A model generated the notes under the pieces. The model was not told where the DNA came from, did no database searches, and was given only the letters and a program-made list of their open reading frames with translations. 64,000 nt of DNA, from NCBI RefSeq assembly GCF_963667985.1, contig NZ_OY764081.1, positions 1,399,599 through 1,463,598 on the forward strand. Direction: 5' to 3'. Shown here piece by piece: positions 26,490-37,300 of this stretch. The stretch comes from an uncultured Methanocorpusculum sp. (lineage in GTDB: Archaea > Halobacteriota > Methanomicrobia > Methanomicrobiales > Methanocorpusculaceae). Within the stretch, counting starts at the first letter, position 1. Each line of letters begins with the position of its first letter. Made by a program: the position numbers and the translations under genes.

Positions 26490-26933
26490 TTACACGTCCG
26501 CGGCGTTGTCTGGATTGAGTGCTTCAACTGCTGCCGCGTGCGCTGCGCGAATGTTCCTGCTTCCGCGTGCTCCTATGCGCGCCGCCGCTGCTCGATGGCA
26601 TTCCGGGCACTCGAGACGGTGACAAATGTGGAGAAGCGGATACGTCTCTCCGCATGTTTTGCACTTGTGAATTGCTGAAATTTCCCCGCATTTTTCGTTT
26701 TTTTCGGCAAAAGACGGTAACTTCGGGAGCGCCTGCCATTGTGTTGTTTGCTGGGGATTTAAAATTGACTCAATTTTGGCTGTTAGACTGGTTTTGCTGC
26801 TTTTTTGGGTGTTTGCCCTTTTTGTTACCGGCCTGGATCTGCGTTCTTCTGTGTTCTTTTTTGGCGTTTTGAGGGAATCTACACTGCTTTCTGTTGATTT
26901 CTCGTTGTTTTGATTTAATATGGTGAGGTTCAT
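26490..26933 (-). CDS. rep: Rep N-terminal zinc part, unit 3
   Basis: 147 aa. The polar head differs from unit 2 (MNLTILNQNNEKSTESS), and the second cysteine pair is CKTCGETY in place of CKTCKKTY. Ends at the same in-frame TAA (26490-26492). Confidence 0.75.
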   Translation of the reverse strand: MNLTILNQNNEKSTESSVDSLKTPKKNTEERRSRPVTKRANTQKSSKTSLTAKIESILNPQQTTQWQALPKLPSFAEKNEKCGEISAIHKCKTCGETYPLLHICHRLECPECHRAAAARIGARGSRNIRAAHAAAVEALNPDNAADV

Positions 26934-27224
26934 TTTACTCCTTCACCGAAAAAAGGTTCCAGCGTGTCTCGGGAACGAAAGTCTTATTGCCCCTGTAACG
27001 CAATGATTTCTTATTAGATTGAGCGTACAGGGGTGCGAAAACTTTCGTGTTTGTAGCACGTAAGACCCTTTTTCGATTTTTTAGTTTAACATGTAATCTG
27101 TGTGTTAATATATCTATCGGTGCTGTTTTCTGGACGTTTTTCGGACGTTTGGTGTGTTTTTCTGGGTGTTTTTGTTGCCGTCCGCTCTGTCCCCGTCGTA
27201 TCCTCTTTGCCGTCTCCTTCCGGG

Positions 27225-27570
27225 GGGTTGACGTCGCGTGTGGGGGTGAGACCGTCGAATTGAGACGTTTTTTGATGTTGGGTGTCTGCGTGTGGTCGTG
27301 TCGTGTGACGTTTTTGCGTAGAATTGAGACGTTTTGAGACGTCTCATTCTGGTGAATTGACGTCGTGTGTGACGCTTTTGCGTCGAATTGAGACGTTTTT
27401 TGATGTTGGGTGTCTGCGTGTGGTCGTGTCGTGTGGCGCTTTTGCGTCGTTTTGAGATGTTTTGAGACGTCTCATTCTGGTGGATTGACGTCGTGTGTGA
27501 CGCTTTAGCGTCGAATTGAGACGTTTTTGTCGCCTGTGGTGTCTGCCTGTTGTAATGTTTTGAGACGTCT
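27225..27570. repeat. GAGACG repeat block, unit 3
   Basis: A shorter block with two 75-bp type and two short-type units, ending in GAGACGTCTTGG before the AI promoter. Confidence 0.7.
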
Positions 27571-27644
27571 TGGTCTGCTAATCCAATGCGGGTGCATTAC
27601 ATGAGCCATCTGATTTATAATTCAGGAAAGCTGTAACAAGCACC

Positions 27645-28607
27645 ATGGAAAACCACAAATTCATATATATTCTGGTGATAATACTGCTCATCATCTGTTT
27701 TACTCACCCTGCTGCTGCTGAAAAATCATATTCAATAACCGAGGTATCGAAGTATGATTTCGAAGCAAGCATACTCATGATACACATACACGGTGATTTA
27801 ACCCCATTGAGCGAACCCGACCTTCACGCAGCAAAAGAAAATCTTCGGAATGCAGGATGGAACATGAAGTTTCACAAAAGGAATCATGCGGTAAAAGAAT
27901 CGGTTTTCCAAAACGAACTGTAAAATTCGGATCTGCATATACACGTCGGGCATGGATATAATATACCATTCATTGGAGGACATATAGAACTCTCAGATTA
28001 TGTTGTTCCAAGTATATCTCAAGGGAGAGGAGGATGGGTATCCACACACGAGGTAAAGGAAGCCTGGAAACATAAATCACCAAAATTATGGACAGTGATT
28101 CATTCATGCCACGTCCTCGAAACCGATCATCAATGGGCTGAGGTATTAAGAAACAGTAAAATGCACGGGATACTCGGATTCGGAAGCACTGAATATTCAA
28201 CCGGTCATTTACTCGCAGATTTTACCGAAGCAGCTGTTAAATACCAGAAACCAATCACCGAAGCGTGGGAATCTGCAGGCTTGAAAAACCAATTGAGCGT
28301 CCAATTAGATCCAGTTAAAGTCAGGACAATCTTCAGAAACATAGATCAATACAAAACCGACACACTCGGTACCCCGTCAACCAACATGAACGAGGAAACG
28401 GTCGTATGCGACATGCAATTAGATAAGGATAAGGTCGGTAAAAGTCAAATAAAAGGCTCGTGTAAAGCATTAAATTCAGGACAAAAAACCCATTTCAGCT
28501 ATGATATCAGATATTCATCATCATCATCATCACCAAAAACGGTAGTATCGGCAAAAAAAAGTTACATAAACACAAACACTGCCGCTGGAACGAAGATAGA
28601 CTTGTAA
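27645..28607 (+). pseudogene. AI with an early stop, unit 3
   Basis: Codon 93 is TAA (27921-27923) where units 1, 2 and 6 have CAA, so the product ends before the His-Cys dyad. The remainder is open and otherwise undamaged, including HSCHVL from 28107 and the NTNTAAGTKIDL end. Units 4 and 5 carry the same stop. Confidence 0.75.
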
Positions 28608-28630
28608 TCTCCCGGCATCAAGTGAAACGT

Positions 28631-29483
28631 ATGAATAAAAAAAATAACTATTACAGCAGTTGTGTTAGCAGCTGTCGTCATCACCGCATTTCTGTTCCTT
28701 CCGATAATACCCATAGGAGCGCCGCCGGGAAAGATGGGATGCGAGTTTCGAACACCCGCAGATATGCTGCATGGAATCACGTTCCCGGAAAACCCGCCGA
28801 CAAAACTGCCGGTATATCAAGTAATCAAATTCAAAACAGGAACCATACATCTCGACACGGACAAGTATCGTTATCCAGAAAATGTGCACCCAACCCTAAA
28901 AGAAGCACGGGAAATCTACCAGGAACTCATAAAAAAATACAAACATCTCAATATACAAGTTCCCGGTGAAGAAAAATTCAAGACATTATACTGGTCATTC
29001 CTGGATGCCGGCAACGCCTTTTACGATTTCATATACGGCGAATATACAGTTGTGAAAGTAGGTGAGATAGACATAATGTCACCCGATGAAGCAATTGAGC
29101 AACTCAAACTAGGTAAGGGTATCGCCGGAAACTGCATCGACAGAGATACACTAAAGGTTACCCCCCTCAAAGATCCATCATTAGCATGGTTCAACAGAGC
29201 AGCCATCGAATTTGAGTACATGCATGGATGGTATGGAAAAATTGATTCACCGTATCTCACACCAAATTGGTTATTTAGTTACAATGACGGTCGCGGTTAT
29301 CGGATACATGAGTGCACGGTCAACGCTGTGGACGGCAGTATAGACATTAACTGGTCGCCGGAAGGAAATCCGAAATTCACACCCAACGAAAAATTCTACG
29401 AATTAAAGAACCAGAAACCCAAATACTGTAGATATCACTTTGCCGTGGATGAAACCGATACAGATCCGTGTATCAACGCATAA
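28631..29483 (+). pseudogene. BI with frameshift and internal deletion, unit 3
   Basis: The A run after ATGAAT has eight A instead of seven, which shifts the signal-anchor codons out of frame. A GTG at 28662 reopens the rest without part of the anchor. A 135-bp in-frame deletion removes the segment between FKTLYWSFLD and AGNAFYDF. Probably inactive. Confidence 0.7.
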
Positions 29484-29502
29484 CACACACCACACACCAC
29501 CC

Positions 29503-29653
29503 ATGGCTCACTGAGGGGCTCACTGAGGACGAGACTCAGATATGGAAAGGGCACTAATCCCATAGAACGAAAAGCGCACATAATGATAAAATCCTAGAGT
29601 TTAGAGTTGGTATAGATTCTACACCTGCGAGTGTGTTAGCCAAAGATCTTTGA
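29503..29653 (+). pseudogene. Toxin C-terminal remnant, unit 3
   Basis: Same as unit 1, including the TAA inside the HQS codons. Confidence 0.5.
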
Positions 29654-29655
29654 AA

Positions 29656-30306
29656 ATGACCAGATTGGATGGTTTCGAGAAACTCGTTGCCGGCCCGGCG
29701 GAGTTATAACCTTTGAAAGATTACTCGGTTCTTTCACCCTCGCTTTCACGTCAGGTAATTTTACCAAAGATGGGAAAGGATATGGCTGCCTCATACGGCA
29801 CCCCTGGTGCGGTTCTCTTTATTCTTTTCCGGATGAGGTAGAGGTGCTGTTGGAATTCGATGATGAGACGGTTGATGACTTTATCCAGGAAAACATCGTA
29901 GTGTTTGACGAACGGGTTGACATAGTACGGTATCTATCCTATCAGCCGGCCTGCACGCCGCCGAAAATCGAAGATGTGAAACGTGAGGCTGTCTCCGGGG
30001 GTGGCTGTTTTTTCGAGCACAATGGATACAAATATGGACTCGGGGAAAAGGATCTGACATCATGGGGTAATGGGAAAATACTACATGAACCGCCAAAACT
30101 CACGTAGAAAGATTAGATATAACATTTGGGCCATTCGAAGACAAATCGGAGTTGTTCAAAACGGCAGACTTAGACAGTGAACCATTCGATGAAGAACTCC
30201 TCGAAAACGGTTTTGTTGCTTATAACGGATTGGAGATTGGTGTAATTGGTGGAAACCCTTATTCGTCTTCAATATCGAGTTTTTGACCGCCAAAATGCTT
30301 CACGGC
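29656..30306 (+). pseudogene. Immunity-like C remnant with K end, unit 3
   Basis: Carries the missing cytosine of unit 2, a second small deletion (TGGGGTAATGGG) near 30065 and the same internal deletion. An 87-aa internal frame starts at 29844. It ends in the K remnant (30260-30306). Confidence 0.6.
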
Positions 30307-30417
30307 GGACCGAAGGCCCTATGCCCGGGCCTGCAGGTCCACCCTATCCTAATTGAGCCCCTGCGTAAGGGGCGGCGCCAGCGGGGTCGTTATGGTTGGT
30401 GTCCATGATTCGCTGAC
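30307..30417. repeat. Palindromic cassette-boundary element, copy 9
   Basis: Full element, position equivalent to copy 6. Confidence 0.85.
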
Positions 30418-30457
30418 CGCTGTGTTAGATCTGTGTTTTTCAGCCGTTCGTGTTTAT

Positions 30458-30604
30458 GTAACGCAACGCTGTGTAACGTTGTGTAACGCTGTGTAACGCC
30501 TGTGTCGCGTTCCACGTGACATGCCGGTTGTTATCGTTATGAAATCGTTATGAAATCGTTACTGTTTGGTTCTGTAACGTAACGCTGTGTAACGTTGTGT
30601 AACG
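30458..30604. repeat. TGTGTAACG iterons, unit 3
   Basis: Identical in layout to unit 2. Confidence 0.55.
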
Positions 30605-30720
30605 ATTTAGTACCGTTGTTGTGTTTTTGCGTCTCTGTTTTGTCTTGATCTGGATTATGCTGCCTTTGCCGTGCCTAAAAAAATACTGTTTCAATTGTGG
30701 TTGTCTTGCTGTTGTATCTG

Positions 30721-31436
30721 TTACATTTTTTGCGTACTGCTGGTGCTCTTCTTTTTTGGTTTGTGGTCGGTGGTTTTCTTCACCTGCGGTTTTGCCATGT
30801 TTAATATTGGGGTAATGCCGGATAGTGTTAGTATTCTGAACTCTTCGTCTGGGTTTTCCATTTCTTTTATTAGCCTTGCCACAATCGGTGCTGCTGCGTC
30901 TTTTATGGTCGGCACTTTTGTTTCGAGATCCTTGAAACTTGTGAACGGGTGATATCGTTTCGCGTCTGCTATGGCGAATATGTGTTTTGTGTTTATTTTT
31001 GGGAGGAGACTGAGACTGTGTTTTTTAATGACAGGCTTCTTCCGTTATTGTATACATTGATAAATATCTCTTCGTTTGCGTTCACTATGTCCTGTATGCA
31101 TGTTTTCACGAGTTTTCGATGTGCTGGTTTTATTTCGGTATATGCCATTTGTGTTTTCTCTCTTATGAGTGCGTGATCAAGCAGTATGTATGCCCCTATC
31201 ATCATTGCTTGTTCTACTAATCCCGGCTGCTGCTTGCATGCTATTGTTAGTTTGAATATATACCGGAGTTTTCTGTCAACTGTGTATGCGGTTGTGGTTT
31301 TGGTCTCTGTGTTTGTTTTGGATATCTCAACATCGAAAACGCAGCCGAATTTGTTGTGTGTTCTCGGCTTTTGATTTTGTTTATGCTCACCGTTCTCTGG
31401 TGCAGGTTGTTGGAGGTCTTGTGTGCTCGTGGTCAT
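30721..31436 (-). pseudogene. G with the six-T frameshift, unit 3
   Basis: Sequence matches unit 2 throughout, including the shortened T run and the intact N- and C-terminal open parts. Confidence 0.7.
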
Positions 31437-31661
31437 CGTCTCGGCTTGCTGCGTTTTTGTTCGCGTGATGATTACCCGTTGGAGAATGGAAATGTTTGGT
31501 TTTGGGTATCTTCCACGTTCCGCTCTATCCTCTTTGGTGTCCGTGATTCGCTGGTATGTGGGTTTGGTCCGGTGTCCTTCTGCGTTGTATCTTCGATTGG
31601 AGAATGGTTTTTTGGTATCTCTGCCTTCTGGGTTCTGGGTGTTGTGCAACTTGTTGTCAGT

Positions 31662-31773
31662 GGACCGAAGGCCCTATGCCCGGGCCTGCAGGTCCACCCT
31701 ATCTTACTTGAGCCCCTGCGTAAGGGGCGGCGCCAGCGGGTCGTTATGGTTGTGGTCCATGATTCCCTGACGG
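31662..31773. repeat. Palindromic cassette-boundary element, copy 10
   Basis: Full element between G and AII. Confidence 0.85.
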
Positions 31774-31846
31774 GCTTTCATATTCTTTTTTGGTGCTTTC
31801 TGGGTGTGGATACCTATATATCATGTTAGCTACTAGATAGAACTAA

Positions 31847-32806
31847 ATGGCCGGTAAGTCTGTTTTCCTTGGTTTTGTGGTCGTGCTGCTGCTCCTTGGT
31901 CTGACGGTGGGGCCGTGTGCGGCGGTGCCGGGAAGTTATTCGATTACCCAAAGCAGTAAATATACTTTTTCTAGCGATGATATGCCGGTTGTAAAGGATA
32001 TTCGCGGGCAGATTGGTTCCCCGGAGTTTCATCACGATATCTCGTCGTATGCCGATCCTGATCTGACTCAGACCAAAAAAAACATGAATCTCTCCGGGTG
32101 GCGACTCCGGTTCCATCACGACAGTAAAACTACCAAAATGGAAGATTTTACCCGCGAGTTGGATAAGTCTGATATTCATTTCCATGTTGGTCATGGTTTT
32201 GCTGTTTTCGGTCGGGTTGGTCATATGGAATTGAAGAACCATCCGATGCCAAACAATGCGGTAATGGCGGGTGATGTGAAAGGGAAATGGAACCATTGTA
32301 AATGGATTGCTGTCCATTCATGCCATGTGCTCGAAGATGAATCCTGGGTCCGTGTTCTCGAAGGGAGTGATACGCATGGTATCTTGGGGTTCGGCAGTGT
32401 TGCCTACACCACCGGTCATTTCCTTGCGGACTTTTCTCGGCTGATGACGCGTGGTATGCCGATCGCGAAAGCGTGGCATAAAGCAAGTATTGACAATATG
32501 AACCGTCATGATGAGCCAGTCGTCGTCCGGTCGTTTTTCCGGAACGCAGGTCATAGTATACATGACCGGCTGGACGCGGTGATTGCTGCTGTCGAGCCTG
32601 AAGATATTGTCCGGTGTGATGTGGAGATCGGTTCGTTTCGGGATAAGTGGGATGTGACGATAACGTCACTCAAAACGGGCGCGATATACAGCATTAGGAT
32701 GGAAGTTGAAGATTATGAAAACTTTGGTATTTTCCCCACGGCGAAATCTGAGGTGATTCGTGGAAACAAGGTTATTCGCGGACCTGTAAAGAAAACTGAT
32801 TTGTAA
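31847..32806 (+). CDS. AII, unit 3
   Basis: 319 aa, intact, dyad motifs conserved. The first 215 residues are almost the same as in unit 2. The last 100 (from about NMNRHDEPVVV) differ clearly, with EDKWDV and YENFGIF types of end, so the C-terminus has been exchanged or has diverged fast. Confidence 0.75.
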   Translation: MAGKSVFLGFVVVLLLLGLTVGPCAAVPGSYSITQSSKYTFSSDDMPVVKDIRGQIGSPEFHHDISSYADPDLTQTKKNMNLSGWRLRFHHDSKTTKMEDFTRELDKSDIHFHVGHGFAVFGRVGHMELKNHPMPNNAVMAGDVKGKWNHCKWIAVHSCHVLEDESWVRVLEGSDTHGILGFGSVAYTTGHFLADFSRLMTRGMPIAKAWHKASIDNMNRHDEPVVVRSFFRNAGHSIHDRLDAVIAAVEPEDIVRCDVEIGSFRDKWDVTITSLKTGAIYSIRMEVEDYENFGIFPTAKSEVIRGNKVIRGPVKKTDL

Positions 32807-32829
32807 TTATGCAACATGAGGTGTAAACC

Positions 32830-33783
32830 ATGAAAGTAAAACATCCGAAATTCATTGTGGTCGGGGCGCTCGTCGTCGCGTTTGTCCTGGCTGTGTTCTA
32901 TCTTCCGATCTTGCCCTATGCTGTCCCTGGCACCATGGGTGGCGGCGGGTTTGGGTCGCTTAGTGAACGCCTGTATCCGCCGTATCCGGCCGATCAGCCT
33001 GACCGCCTGCCTGTGTATAAAGTAACGGATTTCGTCTCGATTGTGACGAAAACAGACAATAAATATGAGTTTGATGGTGACGAAAAGGATTCAACCGTCG
33101 CACGAGCGTGGATGGCACATGTGCTCGAAGACGGGCTTAATCTGCCTTTGCCTGACGGGGTGCCGATACCCGAATATATTGACCCTATAGGACCTGCCGG
33201 GCCGACGTATCATACTGGTTTTGATCTCGATTCGCGAATCAATGGTATGGAAGTGTATCCTTTTCGTGTTTATATAAGTACCACCAACGATTTTGATGCA
33301 AAAACGTCGCCGAATTACAAGGATACGAATCTCGTTGGGTATAGAAACTACAAACTCGTGAACGTTGGAGACGCCAAGATCCTGTCTGCACAGGAAGCTC
33401 ATAAACTCCTCAACGAAGGCAATGATATTTGTATTGTTAGTCGGTTCCTTAATCACGCCAAAAGCGAAAAGCTGCTCCCGTGGGCTGGTGTTCATGTGAC
33501 GTCTATTAAACTCAAGTGGTATTATCCGCCTGCGGTTGAAACGGATTGGGGGCTTCGCTGTGATTACCTCCTTCCTGTGTGGGAATTTCGAAATCGTGAT
33601 GGATATGGGTATGTGAACGCGTATGATGGTGATGTGATCATTGATTGGTCGCCGGAAGGGAAACCGAATTTCACGCCGAACGAGAGGTTCGCTGAATTGA
33701 AAGATGTGCGACCGCGTCCGTGGGTGATGAAAAGTCAGAATCATCCGCTCACCGACCGTGAAGCGATTATCTACGCCCACTAA
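32830..33783 (+). CDS. BII, unit 3
   Basis: 317 aa, intact. It differs from unit 2 in the variable middle (VTKTDNKYEF, FDLDSRINGMEVYPFRV, NLVGYRNYKLVN), changing in step with the altered AII C-terminus. Confidence 0.7.
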   Translation: MKVKHPKFIVVGALVVAFVLAVFYLPILPYAVPGTMGGGGFGSLSERLYPPYPADQPDRLPVYKVTDFVSIVTKTDNKYEFDGDEKDSTVARAWMAHVLEDGLNLPLPDGVPIPEYIDPIGPAGPTYHTGFDLDSRINGMEVYPFRVYISTTNDFDAKTSPNYKDTNLVGYRNYKLVNVGDAKILSAQEAHKLLNEGNDICIVSRFLNHAKSEKLLPWAGVHVTSIKLKWYYPPAVETDWGLRCDYLLPVWEFRNRDGYGYVNAYDGDVIIDWSPEGKPNFTPNERFAELKDVRPRPWVMKSQNHPLTDREAIIYAH

Positions 33784-33825
33784 CCCTTCCCTCTTCCTTT
33801 TTCGCGGGGTATATCATGGCGTCCC

Positions 33826-33897
33826 CGCTTCCCGCTGTATCCTCTTTGAAGTCCCCCTCAGGGGCTGGCGCCAGCCGTGAGGGGCTTGGGTCCTGTG
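33826..33897. repeat. CCCCC-type half element after BII, unit 3
   Basis: AGTCCCCCTCAGGGGCTGGC followed by GCCAGCC, after the BII stop. Confidence 0.65.
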
Positions 33898-34016
33898 ATG
33901 CTTATTCTCACGCTGTTGTATGATCAAGCGGTGTGCATGACCCTGTCAACATTGCTTGGACTGATAATCCCATGCGGGTTCTATGGTTCCCTGGTGTTGT
34001 GCTGCTCGTTTGCTGT

Positions 34017-34128
34017 GGACCGAAGGCCCTATGCCCGGGCCTGCAGGTCCACCCTATCCCCATTGAGCCCCTGCGTAAGGGGCGGCGCCAGCGGGTCGTG
34101 GTGGTTGAGGTCCATGAATCGCTGACAT
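34017..34128. repeat. Palindromic cassette-boundary element, copy 11
   Basis: Full element between BII and H. Confidence 0.85.
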
Positions 34129-34277
34129 GTGGTTTGGGTCTGTGTGTGTTAAGCGGGTGTTGCATCGCGTTACACCTTGTGTGCCGTGCTGCAGCGTGCG
34201 CCGAACTCACTGTTGTGCGGTTATGCTGGTCATGAATTGGGGATTTGTTTATCTGGACTTGGTGTGTATGTAATGGT

Positions 34278-34493
34278 ATGGTAGTTTCGAAACGATCTCG
34301 TGGTAAAAAGAGTGTGTGCACTGATGAAAAGCCGGAGTGTGGTGTTGCGTGCGGTTTTACCGGTGAGTGGAGTAATCTCAGTGATGCTGACAAAAAGGAG
34401 CTTCAGAGTTTGCTCAATGCTCTTGCGGCTGAAGCTGATATGATGGAGGATTGTGAAGAGAGTGGTCCCGAAGACCAAACGCCTGGACCCTGA
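34278..34493 (+). CDS. H (variant 2), unit 3
   Basis: 71 aa, starts MVVSKRSRGKKSV; three substitutions relative to unit 2, no change in the acidic end. Confidence 0.55.
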   Translation: MVVSKRSRGKKSVCTDEKPECGVACGFTGEWSNLSDADKKELQSLLNALAAEADMMEDCEESGPEDQTPGP

Positions 34494-34715
34494 TAGTGTG
34501 GATACATTGGAACCTGTCTGTGTTTGGTGTGTGAACAGGGTTCGCATCAGGCTGTTTCATTGATATAATGATCACGCGCTGAGGTGGTTCCCGCTGCTCT
34601 CTTGATAAACCGTCAGCATATTCGTGTTTCTGTTTTGTCTCGAATTGGGTTGGAATACTTGTGTCGTGTTGAAAAAAGTCGTATGGCTGTTTTGGCTGTC
34701 TTGCTGTTGTATCTG

Positions 34716-34835
34716 TTACTTTGATTGCTTCCTGATGGTGTCGCGTACTGCTGATACTATGAGCTTTCGCGCCAGTTTTTGTATTGATTTTTTGAATAGC
34801 CTCTTTGACGGGTTATACTTTGGTTTTCCTGCCAT
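34716..34835 (-). CDS. Tiny cationic amphipathic ORF, unit 3
   Basis: 39 aa; the last codons read KQSK instead of KQAK. The frame is kept. Confidence 0.35.
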   Translation of the reverse strand: MAGKPKYNPSKRLFKKSIQKLARKLIVSAVRDTIRKQSK

Positions 34836-34947
34836 GCTCTTGTTTCCGTTCTGCTTCTGCAGATATCTGCTGGTTCTGGTCTTGTGTGTGCTGTTTGCCC
34901 TGCTGCGCTTGATTAGCGGGTGTTTGCGGGCTTTGACTGGAATTCAT
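34813..34947 (-). CDS. Tiny Gln-rich ORF, unit 3
   Basis: 44 aa, same as unit 2 in position, overlap and content. Confidence 0.3.
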   Translation of the reverse strand: MNSSQSPQTPANQAQQGKQHTQDQNQQISAEAERKQEHGRKTKV

Positions 34948-34991
34948 GCTGGTTGCCTTGCCGACTTGGCGATCGGGCTTTAATGGTGCCT

Positions 34992-35192
34992 TTACGGCCT
35001 TATGTTTCTCTGTTCCGCTTTTTTATCCGTCAGTGGTGGTTTGTTATATTGTTGTATCTTCCTTGTATCTTGGTTCTGGCGCACGGCGCTTGCATAAACA
35101 ATCTTCCTGCTCCATGCTGTTGTTATGTCTTGTATTTCGTGTTTTGACAGTGGCGGAAAGTTACAGACTCGTGGCTCTTTTCCTGTTTTCAT
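34992..35192 (-). CDS. Short ORF L, unit 3
   Basis: 66 aa; several substitutions relative to unit 2 (TTAWSRKIVYASAV) but the frame is intact. Confidence 0.3.
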   Translation of the reverse strand: MKTGKEPRVCNFPPLSKHEIQDITTAWSRKIVYASAVRQNQDTRKIQQYNKPPLTDKKAEQRNIRP

Positions 35193-35501
35193 CTAGCCTT
35201 GTTGTTTCTATAAAATTATGGTGCGGTTGTTACGCTGTTCTTCCTGCACCTTCTCTTCTGCCCTTTCTTCTGTTATTCTTGTGTTCGTTGCTCCTCGTTT
35301 TTTCCTGGTTTTTTGATTCGGAAACCCGTTGATTTCTTTCTCGCGCACGCGTACGCACGCGTGTGAGGGAATTCGACCATAAAGTATTTATGTATAGAAA
35401 ACTTTAAATATAATCATCCAAGGCCTTTGTGGACGGCATCCGCTCTCTTTTCGTGCTTTTTGAGCATCGTTTTCGTTGTTAGATGGGCCTTGTGAGGGCT
35501 T

Positions 35502-36560
35502 TTAGGTTTTTTGCGGCGGGGGGTCGGGGGTGTTTTGGGGTATTTTGGGGGGTGTAAAGGCCGGTGTTTTCCCGTACACCTCACTCTGTATCCTGCTTAC
35601 AGCCCAATTAAGGGTTAAGTACCTTTGCAGCTTGTTTATGCCGTTTTGTGTCAGCCGCTTTCTTGGGATGATTATCTTGCTGTGTGCGAGTATTTCGCCG
35701 TTTCTTCCAATTATTGGCTCTTCTGTATCCTTGCTGCATAACACGAGATGGTTTCCTGTTCCGCATTTCTCGCAGTCGACGTTTGTGTAGTATTTTTTTC
35801 TGATTGTTATTTTTCCGTCTGTATCTTTTTCTGTTACGGATGCTCTTGGTGCGAACAATCCTGTGTAGTGAATTACATCATGCATCTTTCCTGATTCTGA
35901 CGGGAATAGTGCTGCGTGTGATGCGAGATATGTGAGTTTCTGTGCTATGGCGTCTTTGAGTGGTTTTCCTTCTTCCTGGGTAATGTCCCATTCAAGTGGT
36001 CTCCCTCCGTTGATGTGTTTGTATATCCATCCTTCTGAGTCTTCATAGTACTCGTTTGCCGGCGGTGTTGTGCCCATGTACAAGAGATGTATATGGGGTG
36101 AGAAATTGATGTAGTTGGGTATCCCGCCTAACCCTAAGACATCGTCGTATACATCTGCCCAGAACCCGGAGGTGCCGTATGTTGCGGGTTCTCCGGGATT
36201 GTTTTTCGCGAGACTTAGTGTTTGCTGGTGGTTTACGGTTATATCCTCCTTTTCTCGTTTTACTATCTGTATGATCCTGCCCGGGTTTTCGTATCGGTAT
36301 TTTTTGAGTTGGGAGATGATGTCTGTTTGAATTCTGTATGGGTGATATACGTATGCTGAGCCGATGATGCGTGGGAAGTACTTTTGCGTGTGCTTGGATA
36401 CTTCCCTGGTCATTTTGATGCTGTCATAGTCTTTCCATGCATCATAGAGGTTTGGCGGCGGTGATATGACGAGGTGACGTATACCCCCGTATCTTATCTT
36501 TGAGAGGAGCTGTGTTGCTTGGTCATCGTATTCTGCGTCGAGTCGTGCGTTGGGTAACAC
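35502..36560 (-). CDS. rep: Rep C-terminal part, unit 4 (no stop codon before it)
   Basis: 352 aa with HUH and YLASH. The codon that is TAA elsewhere is TAC here (36567-36569), so the frame continues upstream through the zinc domain. No ATG, GTG or TTG exists in that frame up to the stop at 37011, so GTG 36560 remains the first usable start unless the frameshift in the head is bypassed. The 5' part resembles unit 6 (KHTQKYFPRII), so the copy is mosaic. Confidence 0.75.
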   Translation of the reverse strand: MLPNARLDAEYDDQATQLLSKIRYGGIRHLVISPPPNLYDAWKDYDSIKMTREVSKHTQKYFPRIIGSAYVYHPYRIQTDIISQLKKYRYENPGRIIQIVKREKEDITVNHQQTLSLAKNNPGEPATYGTSGFWADVYDDVLGLGGIPNYINFSPHIHLLYMGTTPPANEYYEDSEGWIYKHINGGRPLEWDITQEEGKPLKDAIAQKLTYLASHAALFPSESGKMHDVIHYTGLFAPRASVTEKDTDGKITIRKKYYTNVDCEKCGTGNHLVLCSKDTEEPIIGRNGEILAHSKIIIPRKRLTQNGINKLQRYLTLNWAVSRIQSEVYGKTPAFTPPKIPQNTPDPPPQKT

Positions 36561-37009
36561 CCGGCCGTATACATCCGTGGCGTTGTCTGGATTGAGTGCT
36601 TCAATTGCTGCCGCGTGCGCTGCGCGAATGTTCCTGCTTCCGCGTGCTCCTATGCGCGCCGCCGCTGCTCGATGGCATTCCGGGCACTCGAGACGGTGAC
36701 AAATGTGGAGAAGCGGATACGTCTCTCCGCATGTTTTGCACTTGTGAATTGCTGAAATTTCCCCGCATTTTTCGTTTTTTTCGGCAAAAGACGGTAACTT
36801 CGGGAGCGCCTGCCATTGTGTTGTTTGCTGGGGATTTAAAATTGACTCAATTTTGGCTGTTAGACTGGTTTTGCTGCTTTTTTGGGTGTTTGTCCTTTTT
36901 GTTACCGGTCTGGATCTGCGTTCTTCTGTGTTCTTTTTGGCGTTTTGAGGGAATCTACACTGCTTTCTGTTGATTTCTCGTTGTTTTGATTTACTATGGT
37001 GAGGTTCAT
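36561..37009 (-). pseudogene. rep: Rep N-terminal zinc part, unit 4, frameshifted
   Basis: ATG 37009 has the usual GAAGGAG site, but a T run near 36934-36938 has five instead of six bases. The head is therefore out of frame with the zinc-binding part. Restoring one base would give a single fused Rep of about 502 codons, because the internal stop is absent in this copy. Confidence 0.7.
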
Positions 37010-37300
37010 TTTACTCCTTCACCGAAAAAAGGTTCCAGCGTGTCTCGGGAACGAAAGTCTTATTGCCCCTGTAACGCAATGATTTCTTATTAGATTGAGC
37101 GTACAGGGGTGCGAAAACTTTCGTGTTTGTAGCACGTAAGACCCTTTTTCGATTTTTTAGTTTAACATGTAATCTGTGTGTTAATATATCTATCGGTGCT
37201 GTTTTCTGGACGTTTTTCGGACGTTTGGTGTGTTTTTCTGGGTGTTTTTGTTGCCGTCCGCTCTGTCCCCGTCGTATCCTCTTTGCCGTCTCCTTCCGGG

